Of a stretch of DNA of 64,000 bases, positions 49,808-57,017 are shown piece by piece (within the stretch, counting starts at the first letter, position 1; each line of letters opens with the position of its first letter). This stretch comes from a virus: the IMG/VR virus record IMGVR_UViG_3300020469_000023, positions 35,096 through 99,095 of that record; one strand, given 5' to 3'. The notes beneath the pieces are model-generated. The model saw only the letters and a list, made by a program, of their open reading frames with translations. It was not told the DNA's origin and made no database searches. Position numbers and translations under genes: made by a program.

Positions 49808-49972
49808 ATGTCTTATTACAGAGGTATCAAAGTAACTCCTGAAAATATTGCTAAAGAGAAAAATTCTCCAAAAGCAGGTATTTACAGAGGAACTAAGCAC
49901 GATGCGGAAGTATCTAAAGACAACACGTCTACTAGCGAATTAAATTATCGCGGTGTAAAACATGTTGCTTAA
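49808..49972 (+). CDS. Small YRG-repeat protein (DUF4278-like) under riboswitch control
   Basis: 54 residues, MSYYRGIKVTPENI..., with three Tyr-Arg-Gly motifs (YRGIK 4-8, YRGTK 26-30, YRGVK 47-51). Such YRG segments are typical of the DUF4278 family of cyanobacteria and marine phages (from memory). Function unknown. GGAGGG lies 8 nt before ATG. Expression is presumably tied to glutamine status. Confidence 0.75.
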   Translation: MSYYRGIKVTPENIAKEKNSPKAGIYRGTKHDAEVSKDNTSTSELNYRGVKHVA

Positions 49973-49995
49973 TAGATAACTTGCTATCAGAACAA

Positions 49996-50023
49996 GGGCA
50001 GACTTAACATCTGCCCTTTTTTT
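49996..50023. terminator. Hairpin terminator GGGCAGA/TCTGCCC
   Basis: A perfect 7-bp stem, 7-nt loop, then TTTTTTT on the plus strand. It ends the riboswitch transcript; on the minus strand it also lies after the small gene ending at 50022, with a weaker U-run. Confidence 0.85.
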
Positions 50024-50201
50024 ATGTTATGTATGAAAGTATAACTATACTGCATAGAGTAATTGCAGGTATCATGTAGAGAGAAGTATTAACATTTGAT
50101 ACTTCAAATTTCTTTTCTGCTACATCTAAACCACCTGCTTTTATTACTTTGTGTAATCTGCCAGACTTCATAAGTTTGTGTAGTTTTTTCATATGTTTCA
50201 T
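50022..50201 (-). CDS. Small protein with C-terminal membrane helix
   Basis: 59 residues: Lys/His-rich N-terminal half and a hydrophobic C-terminus (about 42-58). Its ATG follows a late TATAAATA box by 34 nt. Converges with the riboswitch gene at a shared terminator. Possibly a small membrane-active late protein; no family known. No good ribosome binding site is visible. Confidence 0.6.
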   Translation of the reverse strand: MKHMKKLHKLMKSGRLHKVIKAGGLDVAEKKFEVSNVNTSLYMIPAITLCSIVILSYIT

Positions 50202-50235
50202 TAATGTGACAATTGTGTGTCACCTATGTAACATT

Positions 50236-50243
50236 TATTTATA
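50236..50243 (-). promoter_or_regulatory. T4-like late promoter TATAAATA
   Basis: Perfect box on the minus strand before the 59-residue gene; start of transcription near 50230. Confidence 0.55.
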
Positions 50244-50267
50244 AGTTTATTATTTTACAAATAATGG

Positions 50268-50296
50268 TTGACAAATGTTGTAAACTTTGTTATTAT
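50268..50296 (+). promoter_or_regulatory. Early-type promoter TTGACA-17-TATTAT of the 510-nt RNA
   Basis: Plus strand; -35 50268-50273, -10 50291-50296. No gene follows; the transcript is the structured RNA. Confidence 0.85.
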
Positions 50297-50302
50297 AACA
50301 AC

Positions 50303-50810
50303 ACTCGATAACGTTAACTTTGTAATGTGAGTTAATAGTTCAGGGTCAATTGAGGTGAGAGTCCTCTTGAAGAAGAGACCTATCATACATGGTCCACTTG
50401 TAACCTGAACCTAGTTGGTGAGAGTTTTGCGACTCGATAAACAACGTAAGTTGATGTTTTGTGCCAAGGTGGCCAATTCATTAATGACGAAGCAGTTAAA
50501 TGTGGGAAAATAGATGCGAGTAGAGATACATGGTTTGTGAACCCCATGGAAACAATAGATTGATTATCTAGAGAATACGAAATGGTTGGCAAGTAAAACA
50601 ATGATTATGAGTTAATCACATAAGTCATAGTTTGAAGGCCGTAACATATGTAAACAATTTTTGAAAGAGAATTGGGGAATTTACCCGAAAGACGAAGTAT
50701 CTGCACCTTGATGAGCATGGAATTGCAAGGCGCCAAATCTCGATGGTAGTGAGTGGTAATGAGAAATGAATCAATACGAGGCGAAGAAGGAGTGGTGACA
50801 CTCCTTTTTT
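50303..50810 (+). ncRNA. Large structured noncoding RNA candidate, about 510 nt
   Basis: It runs from a consensus promoter to a strong terminator with no credible ORF. Many local helices can be drawn: GTTCAGG/CCTGAAC (50337-50343 with 50404-50410) enclosing two hairpins, GCC/GGC, CATGG/CCATG, TAGAT/ATCTA, TGATTA/TAATCA, GGG/CCC, CCTTG/CAAGG, and long-range TCTCG/CGAG. Purine-rich joining segments (GAGAG, GTGAGAG, GAAAGACGAAG) recall ornate bacterial RNAs. It does not show RNase P, tmRNA or group I core signatures. I cannot name its class; comparison to GOLLD, ROOL and similar giant RNAs is worthwhile. Confidence 0.7.
50787..50810 (+). terminator. Hairpin terminator of the 510-nt RNA
   Basis: AAGGAGTG / CACTCCTT with a GTGA loop, then TTTTTT. 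Confidence 0.9.
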
Positions 50811-50816
50811 GTATAT

Positions 50817-50843
50817 AAAAAAAGGGAGTCTCGAAAGACTCCC
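50817..50843 (-). terminator. Hairpin terminator after gp23
   Basis: Minus strand GGGAGTCT / AGACTCCC with a TTCG loop, then seven U. It closes the head-gene operon. Confidence 0.9.
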
Positions 50844-50869
50844 CCTTTTTGGTCTGTAACCTATACAGA

Positions 50870-52174
50870 TTAAGTTAAGATATTAGTAACCTTAAATATT
50901 CTGTAGTAGAAGTTAGTTTTAACAGATGCAAGACCGTTAGCAGGTGTAGAACCTACAAATGGGTTTGACGCCATTCCGTATCTTGTTTTAAAACCTATTC
51001 TAGGTTGGAAAGTATCTTCCCCAACTGCTTTAACCATTTGTAAAGGTACATATGGGCAGTAGAAAACACCAGCGTCATAAGGGTTAGTACCTTTATAACC
51101 TACAGTACAGTAGTCTGTGTTTGCATATGGGTCGATATACACTTTGATTCTTCCGTTAAGAAGACCAGCAAATGTATTTCCAGTATCGTCAACATTTAAG
51201 TTGTTCGCTATACCTGGAGAGTAATCTAAAGTTCCAGCGGCCGCTAAAGCAGTTGCAACATCAGAAGAACAGATTAGGATATTTCCTTTTCCTCTTCTTG
51301 AGTCTTTCGCTATCTGATTACATTCTCTATCTATTTGAACACCTAAACCTTTGAACTTCTCAGCACTCCATCTTCCATCAGCATCAGAAGACATATTGAA
51401 CACACCATTAACAGTAACGTTTGCTTGTTGGGCACCGTCTTTTGCTTGTGAGTTAATAGTTCTGATAACTTCTCTATTGATTTCCGCTAAGATTTCAGTA
51501 GATAAGATGTTAGCAAGTTCAGTTTCAGCATCTAAACCGTGGATTGCTTTAAGGTCTTGAGCAAGTTCTAAAGTGTACTCTGCTTTTAAGGCACGTGAAA
51601 CAGCAGTTACAGTTGATTTCTCAATTGTAAAACCCATTTCATTGAAAGTACTACCAGTAGTTGCACCAAGTTCCTCAGCATCTACAGTAGGCATACCAGA
51701 AGCGGTAAGAGCAGTTAATCTTAAACCTGCTGAGTCAATACCATTGTAACCTGAAACGTTGTCAGAATCATGAGTTCCAGATGAGTCACCTGAAAATCTA
51801 GTTTCTGCTTCGCTGAACAATGCTTCTCTATTAGAAGTTGAACCACCTTGGTATCTTGCCTTCATAGCAAAGATTAAACCAGTTGGTCCATTCATTGGTT
51901 GAACACCACATACATCGTATGCGATTAAGTTAGGCATAGCACGTCTAACTAATGAGATTAAGACTGGGTCAAAATTGGACACACTTGAAGTATTGTTAGC
52001 AGGTGCGGCCTCAAATAACATAGTCTCGTTTTGTTCTGCAATTGCTTTCTCTTGGTTTTCCAAAAGGGCCGCAGTTACGGAACGCCTGTGATTGTCTTTA
52101 ATGGCGCCAGCAGATTCTTCATCTAAGACTGGTTTCCATTTTTCAATCAGGTTGTCATAACTTTGAATTTCCAT
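50870..52174 (-). CDS. 23: Major capsid protein, T4 gp23
   Basis: 434 residues (T4 521; marine T4-like gp23 are commonly shorter). The HK97-like body begins around residue 60 (ISLVRRAMPNLIAYDVCGVQPM, GPTGLIFAMK). An N-terminal propeptide is expected; Leu53-Phe54-Glu55 | Ala56 fits the gp21 cleavage rule (L/I-x-E). The final gene of the head operon, with a terminator after it. Confidence 0.96.
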   Translation of the reverse strand: MEIQSYDNLIEKWKPVLDEESAGAIKDNHRRSVTAALLENQEKAIAEQNETMLFEAAPANNTSSVSNFDPVLISLVRRAMPNLIAYDVCGVQPMNGPTGLIFAMKARYQGGSTSNREALFSEAETRFSGDSSGTHDSDNVSGYNGIDSAGLRLTALTASGMPTVDAEELGATTGSTFNEMGFTIEKSTVTAVSRALKAEYTLELAQDLKAIHGLDAETELANILSTEILAEINREVIRTINSQAKDGAQQANVTVNGVFNMSSDADGRWSAEKFKGLGVQIDRECNQIAKDSRRGKGNILICSSDVATALAAAGTLDYSPGIANNLNVDDTGNTFAGLLNGRIKVYIDPYANTDYCTVGYKGTNPYDAGVFYCPYVPLQMVKAVGEDTFQPRIGFKTRYGMASNPFVGSTPANGLASVKTNFYYRIFKVTNILT

Positions 52175-52200
52175 CGTTATTTTCCTATGTTTAATCTAAA

Positions 52201-53292
52201 TTAATTTTTAGATTGAGTTTTTCTTAAAGTAGAAACATACTTATCCATTGAAGAATTAGATTCGATTAACTCGTCACTTTCTCCTTCACTTTCTTCGGAT
52301 ATCATATCGTCACTACCGCTAGGTTCGTTAGAGAAATGTGCTTCTTTAACAACTTTAACTTTTTCTGCATACTTTTCAGCATCTTCAAAGTCTAAGTCAT
52401 TAACTAAAGATTTTAATTTCTCAACTTGTGTGTCAGCAAGGTCAGAAGAAGATTCTCTGATAATTTCCTCTTTCTTCATTTCTTCTAACTCACCGCTTTG
52501 GTCGATAACTTTCTGAGTAGTTTCATTGAGTTTAGACTCAAGTTCTTCTACTTGTTCAGCAAGTTCGTCAACTAGGTCAACTTTGGACTCAGGAACTTCG
52601 ATGTAAGATTCACTAAATAAATCTTTCAACTTAGACATAAACCCTTCGGCGATTTCAGTCCTAAGACCGTTCTCAACCTGAAGTTCATTTTCCTTAACCC
52701 AATTTTCAACTACATAATTAAGGTATGAATCGACTTTCTCAACCATTTCAGATTTAGTTGAAGATAACTCTTCTTCTAATTCTTCTTTGTATTGAGATTC
52801 TAATCTATCAATTTCTTCTGATAGTTTAGATTTTACTGCCGCTTCAAATATTACTGCAGTTTTTTCCTTGAACTCATCACTTAGAGTTGCTTCGGATTCG
52901 ACTAGTGCATTTAAATCGCCCATAGTGTCAACTTCTGGTGATTCAACAATTGCTTCACCTTCCATTTCTTCTACTTCTTCTTTTTTCATGTGATAATTGG
53001 CATACATGCCTTCCATGTCTGATTTAGACATTTTCAACATTTTGTCAGTCATCGCACTAATCATGCCTGCTTTTGTTTTCGGTGCAGGTGCCTGTTTAGG
53101 TTTTACCGCATCGGCCGCTTTATCTACAGATGCAATAGACTCAGGTTCGCTTACTGGACTGGCGTCCTTAGCACTACCTTTTGCCTTTACACTTGACATT
53201 GCTTCCGCTTCTTCGAGAGTTTCTTCCACGATTTCGTTAACTACTTCATCAGTAGAAGTCTCGACTTCATCATTTCTGATTTCATCTGTCAT
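52201..53292 (-). CDS. 22: Prohead scaffold protein, T4 gp22-like
   Basis: 363 residues, very acidic, long coiled-coil (about 120-290) with Glu/Ser-rich N- and C-termini, as in gp22 scaffolds (T4 is 269). Position directly between gp21 and gp23 supports the call. It should guide capsid assembly and be removed by gp21. The C-terminal tail has serine-rich segments of unknown use. Confidence 0.9.
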   Translation of the reverse strand: MTDEIRNDEVETSTDEVVNEIVEETLEEAEAMSSVKAKGSAKDASPVSEPESIASVDKAADAVKPKQAPAPKTKAGMISAMTDKMLKMSKSDMEGMYANYHMKKEEVEEMEGEAIVESPEVDTMGDLNALVESEATLSDEFKEKTAVIFEAAVKSKLSEEIDRLESQYKEELEEELSSTKSEMVEKVDSYLNYVVENWVKENELQVENGLRTEIAEGFMSKLKDLFSESYIEVPESKVDLVDELAEQVEELESKLNETTQKVIDQSGELEEMKKEEIIRESSSDLADTQVEKLKSLVNDLDFEDAEKYAEKVKVVKEAHFSNEPSGSDDMISEESEGESDELIESNSSMDKYVSTLRKTQSKN

Positions 53293-53316
53293 AATTGACT
53301 CCTTTTGAACATATTA

Positions 53317-53976
53317 CTATGTTCTCGATTTAATTAACGAGAGGAAATTTTTAAATTCTCTTACAGAAGTCTCATAAGCGACTTTTCTGGGAGCATTTTT
53401 AATTTCTGTCTCCATTTCTTCAATTTCTTGAGGTTTTAAAACACCGTTATTCCAAACCCACTCAACACCTTCCATTATACCATTAACAAATGCTTCTGGT
53501 GCCGATGGGTCTTGCACGATATCAACTGTGCTAAGAATGAAGTCCTCTCGGACTTGCATAGCGCCGTTTCTATTCTCAAGACTACCCATACCACGAGTTG
53601 ACACTCCTAGTTGAACTCCGCCATCAAGAAGACCTTTTACAATCTTACCATTTGGCGTATCAAGTATTTGCGCCTTTCCTACTACATCAGTTCCCTCAAA
53701 TTTGAGTTCTTTGATTAAGTGTGAAACTTTATCTAAATTAACAGTTGGTCCTTCTGGGTGATTTAATTCACCGACCGCTCTGTTAGTTTTTATTTGTTCT
53801 TTATCATATTTTGCAACTGCTTTTTCCATGATTGCTTTAGGATATACTCGACCATTTCTATTCTTCTTGTCGGTCTGTGCAAATATTCCTTGAATCTTAT
53901 ACTGCTTTTCACCAGCATCATTCTTTTCAACAATACATTCTAAACTACTTTCTGTATATTCTGTAATTAACTTCAT
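53317..53976 (-). CDS. 21: Prohead protease, T4 gp21
   Basis: 219 residues (T4 212). Strands and motifs match gp21: GIFAQTDKKNRNGRVYPK (about 29-46), AVGELNHPEGPTVNL (about 67-81, likely catalytic His), and GVSTRGMGSL (about 124-133, nucleophile Ser). It processes gp23, gp22 and internal proteins after (L/I)xE. Its own start MKLITEYTESSLE also looks like a short cleavable tag. Overlaps the gp68-like gene by 4 nt. Confidence 0.94.
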   Translation of the reverse strand: MKLITEYTESSLECIVEKNDAGEKQYKIQGIFAQTDKKNRNGRVYPKAIMEKAVAKYDKEQIKTNRAVGELNHPEGPTVNLDKVSHLIKELKFEGTDVVGKAQILDTPNGKIVKGLLDGGVQLGVSTRGMGSLENRNGAMQVREDFILSTVDIVQDPSAPEAFVNGIMEGVEWVWNNGVLKPQEIEEMETEIKNAPRKVAYETSVREFKNFLSLIKSRT

Positions 53977-54182
53977 GTAAGTTCCTTTATAGTTGCTGTT
54001 ATTGCCCTTTCGGCATCTTTTTGATTCTTATACGAATCTAACTTATCACCATCCACATATGCGATAAACGGCAGACTACCAGTATCTTTGGTAATCACCA
54101 CGTCTATACGATTCATCTTTTTCTTGAAGACGATTTTACCCTTAGGTTTTACCGCTTCTCTAAGCGAAAAAAATGTTTTCAT
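53973..54182 (-). CDS. 68: Prohead core protein, T4 gp68-like
   Basis: 69 residues, Lys-rich, starting MKTFFSLRE|A, similar to the capsid-tag pattern. Its position between gp20/gp67 and gp21 and its composition fit gp68-type core proteins (T4 141). A leader of about 20 nt and AGAGGAAA precede the ATG. Call is mainly by location. Confidence 0.65.
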   Translation of the reverse strand: MKTFFSLREAVKPKGKIVFKKKMNRIDVVITKDTGSLPFIAYVDGDKLDSYKNQKDAERAITATIKELT

Positions 54183-54207
54183 AATAAGTTTTCCTCTTTT
54201 GTCTTAT

Positions 54208-54215
54208 TATTTATA
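54208..54215 (-). promoter_or_regulatory. T4-like late promoter TATAAATA
   Basis: Perfect late box before the gp68/gp21/gp22/gp23 run; TSS about 20 nt before the ATG at 54182. Confidence 0.7.
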
Positions 54216-54235
54216 CAAAAGAGGTTTTTTAAAAC

Positions 54236-54625
54236 TTATGCTTCTATACTATCTGTAGATTCGTCTGAGATTTCGTCTCCAGGCGTCTCTGCTTCATCTG
54301 GAGTGTATTCAGGTTCTGGTATATCTATACCATTGTAGACACTATTAGCAAGTTCAACTTTTTTGTTGTCTAACATATCATTCATTTTAGTATCTAAGAT
54401 ATCTTTAAATGAACCTTCAGCACCATTTAAATCACCATCTAATATCTGGTCAATCATATCTGCTTGAGGATTAGACATAACTTCTGCGGCATCATCAACT
54501 GCAGATGGCATATCGTCTTGGTCATGATATTCTACCTCTGTAGGTTGGTCTAATTCTAATTCAACTTCTTGGTCAGAAACATCATCAAGTTCTAATTCTT
54601 GTTGTTCTTCGTTTTCGTTAATCAT
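54236..54625 (-). CDS. 67: Acidic prohead core protein, T4 gp67-like
   Basis: 129 residues, extremely Asp/Glu-rich (T4 gp67 is 80, also acidic). In T4, gp67 lies between gp20 and gp68, as here. No catalytic motif. Probably part of the scaffold core removed by gp21. Assignment by composition and order. Confidence 0.65.
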   Translation of the reverse strand: MINENEEQQELELDDVSDQEVELELDQPTEVEYHDQDDMPSAVDDAAEVMSNPQADMIDQILDGDLNGAEGSFKDILDTKMNDMLDNKKVELANSVYNGIDIPEPEYTPDEAETPGDEISDESTDSIEA

Positions 54626-54627
54626 AA

Positions 54628-54846
54628 TTACGCCTTCTTAGTTGTTTTTTTAGCAGGTGCTTTCTTTTTAGCAGTTGCTTTTTTTACAGCAGTTTTTGCC
54701 TTAGTTGCAGTCTTTTTAACTGCTGTCTTTGTTTTCTTTGCAACAATCTTAGCATCTTCTTTATCAACATCACCATCACCGTCTTGGTCAGCAACACTTA
54801 TAAACCATGCTTTAACTTTTGCATACAAGTCTTTTATATAATCCAT
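54628..54846 (-). CDS. Small EF-hand plus histone-H1-like tail protein
   Basis: 72 residues. Residues 20-31 form an EF-hand-like loop (DQDGDGDVDKED: D20, D22, D24, G25, D31). Residues 35-72 are a Lys/Ala/Thr repeat tail like histone H1 or bacterial H1-like proteins. Located in the head operon between gp20 and gp67. A DNA-binding protein in the head core is plausible. Not described to me in T4. Confidence 0.7.
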   Translation of the reverse strand: MDYIKDLYAKVKAWFISVADQDGDGDVDKEDAKIVAKKTKTAVKKTATKAKTAVKKATAKKKAPAKKTTKKA

Positions 54847-54860
54847 TCTATTCTCCTAGA

Positions 54861-56396
54861 TTAAAAGTTATCATCACCACCAGCATCTGCATCATCACCA
54901 TCACCACCGGATTCGTTTTCTGCTTCTACTTGTGCTTTCATTTCGTCAATGTCTTCTTCGGACATTTGCATGACGTTTTTCATTACCCACTCACGTGAGA
55001 AATATTCACCTACATATTGAGATATTTGGTCCATAGTGTTTAATCTATTCTGTAATATCTCTGAGTCTTTCAACTCTGTAAAGTGATTATCTCTTAAGAA
55101 GTCAACAGTAATGTCGTTCTTCCAAAGATTCCAATCCGCATCAGTAATAATACCTTTGAGGATTAGTTGCTTTCTCAATATGTCAGTAAAGAGTTTTGAA
55201 AATCTTTTTCTTATTTTATCAATAAACTTTTGAAACTTAACTTCGTCACGATTAATTTCTGTACTTCTACCAAGACTAAATTGTGCTTCTTGTTCTAATC
55301 TACTAAGTGGTACGTTCAATGAACGATATAATCTTTTCTGAAAGTAAACGATATCGTCTATTTGACCTAAGTTTTCACCACCCGGTAGTGTAGTAATTTC
55401 TGTTCCTCTACCACCTTCACGTCTAGGTAACCAAAAGTCTTCAAGCATTGACATATGTTTTCTGTCATCTTTTAATTCACCAGTACTTGCATCATAGACT
55501 AACTTGTTTCGATAACGAGTCATAATGTCTTTCATATATGCTTCTGATTTACCTCTTGGCATATTACCAACATCAATATAGAATATTCTTCTTTCTGGCG
55601 CTCTTGCTAATCGATAGATTACAAGAGAGTCTTCCATCATTCTTAACTGATTGATTGGTTTTAATGCTTTGTGTAAATAAGATACGACTTGTTTCTTTGT
55701 TGGGTCCATAAGACCAGATGTAACATATGATACTGAATCGGGTGATAATCTTACACCCTGATTACTACCACTCTTTTCTTGAAAGATATAAAACTCTTCT
55801 ACTTTATCTACAATCTTGGCACCAGTTGCAGGGTCTTTCTTGTATTTAACATTCTTAACTTTTCTTACTTTAGTAGCATCAATAGTACGAATGTCTTGTA
55901 TACCAAGTTTAGGTTGTGATTCGTTTACTATTAAATGATGATATAGTCTACCATCAATGTAGTAAGACCTAAATATATCAGTACCCATTTCAGTAAACTT
56001 CATCATACTAACAACTTTATTAAATTCTTCCATCATTGTTTTCTTGATGTTATCTGGTGCATCAACGTTATCAAGATTTAATTCAACTGGTCCTTCATTT
56101 TCAGAACCTACGATTGCTTCATTAACAATATCTTCTATCGCCGCATCTACTTCTGGGTGAACTGCAACACCACGATACTTAAGTACTAATTGACGATTAT
56201 CTTTTGCTTGATTGCCGTCCATGTCAATGAACTGGCCATAGTGAGACCCACTTGCAGTTACATATCCAGCACCATCAGGGTCTGTGGGTGTAACCACTGA
56301 TTGAAGTTTTTTCTTCTTGTCTTCTTTTTGTTTGTCTTCTGCTCTTTTTAGTTCGAAACCAAAAAGTTTCAGAATACTATTGTCTTGTTCTGCCAT
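54861..56396 (-). CDS. 20: Portal protein, T4 gp20
   Basis: 511 residues (T4 524). Portal features: YRGVAVHPEVDAAIEDIVNEAIV (about 70-92), EFYIFQEKSGSNQGVRLSPDSVSYV (about 212-236), RAPERRIFYIDVGNMPRGKSEAYM (about 264-287), and REGGRGTEITTLPGG (about 327-341). It forms the 12-fold DNA-entry vertex. Terminal Asp/Gly-rich tail is phage-specific. Confidence 0.96.
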   Translation of the reverse strand: MAEQDNSILKLFGFELKRAEDKQKEDKKKKLQSVVTPTDPDGAGYVTASGSHYGQFIDMDGNQAKDNRQLVLKYRGVAVHPEVDAAIEDIVNEAIVGSENEGPVELNLDNVDAPDNIKKTMMEEFNKVVSMMKFTEMGTDIFRSYYIDGRLYHHLIVNESQPKLGIQDIRTIDATKVRKVKNVKYKKDPATGAKIVDKVEEFYIFQEKSGSNQGVRLSPDSVSYVTSGLMDPTKKQVVSYLHKALKPINQLRMMEDSLVIYRLARAPERRIFYIDVGNMPRGKSEAYMKDIMTRYRNKLVYDASTGELKDDRKHMSMLEDFWLPRREGGRGTEITTLPGGENLGQIDDIVYFQKRLYRSLNVPLSRLEQEAQFSLGRSTEINRDEVKFQKFIDKIRKRFSKLFTDILRKQLILKGIITDADWNLWKNDITVDFLRDNHFTELKDSEILQNRLNTMDQISQYVGEYFSREWVMKNVMQMSEEDIDEMKAQVEAENESGGDGDDADAGGDDNF

Positions 56397-56458
56397 ATAT
56401 ATTTCTCATATTATATTCAATTCGCCCATAATAAAGAGCAAGTTTTATTCTCACTCTT

Positions 56459-56466
56459 TATTTATA
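56459..56466 (-). promoter_or_regulatory. T4-like late promoter TATAAATA for gp20
   Basis: Perfect box 62 nt before the gp20 ATG; TSS near 56453. Confidence 0.65.
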
Positions 56467-56478
56467 TATGTTTTAAGA

Positions 56479-57006
56479 CTAAGATGTAGTGTTACTTTCC
56501 CAATATTGTATTGCGAACTCAACTGTAAACTCTTCAATAGTATCTACTGTTTCGTAGTTTAAGTCAATTGCACTAATATTTATAGGGAATGCACCTCTAA
56601 AATTATAAGTCTTGATGACCGATTCGTCTCGGTCTAATTGTTCTACTTTTAAATCTGCTTGATAATCAACAGGATTAACTAAACCAGTATTTGCTTGGTG
56701 ATTGTTAATACCATTCTGCCATCTTTCCATAGCATTTCTAACATTAAAGTCAGTATCATTGATTATTGTTGCTGTCCAAGATTCAAACGTTCTATCACCT
56801 GCTACTTTAAGTTGACGACCTCTAAAAGGTACAATTAACTCATTCATAACTGCCGCAGGTAATTGAGCGGCCTTACATAAAAATGAAGTCAATTCAACAT
56901 CTGCCTCTGCATATGCAGGGAAGTTAATAGTCGCTTTAAAGAGATTAGGTCTAGCACCACCACCTCTTATTTTGGATTTAAAATCATCTACGCCCATTAT
57001 TGCCAT
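56479..57006 (-). CDS. 19: Tail tube protein, T4 gp19
   Basis: 175 residues (T4 163). MAIMGVDDFKSKIRGGGARPNLFKATINFP start and GDRTFESWTATIINDTDFNVRNAMERW (about 71-97) match gp19. It stacks as hexamers inside the sheath. A related fold is encoded at 42.7 kb. Confidence 0.94.
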   Translation of the reverse strand: MAIMGVDDFKSKIRGGGARPNLFKATINFPAYAEADVELTSFLCKAAQLPAAVMNELIVPFRGRQLKVAGDRTFESWTATIINDTDFNVRNAMERWQNGINNHQANTGLVNPVDYQADLKVEQLDRDESVIKTYNFRGAFPINISAIDLNYETVDTIEEFTVEFAIQYWESNTTS

Positions 57007-57017
57007 TTTTTATCTCC

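Noticed and set aside
50383-50601. 72-residue minus-strand frame inside the RNA region
   Set aside because: No ribosome binding site or late box at its start; lies on the strand opposite to the promoter-terminator unit and shows no family-like pattern.
50303-50810. The 510-nt RNA as an RNase P RNA, tmRNA or group I intron
   Set aside because: I see no RNase P core (GAGGAAAGUC-type), no tmRNA tRNA-like ends, and no group I P7/P3-like core; none can be excluded without a covariance search, but none fits by eye.
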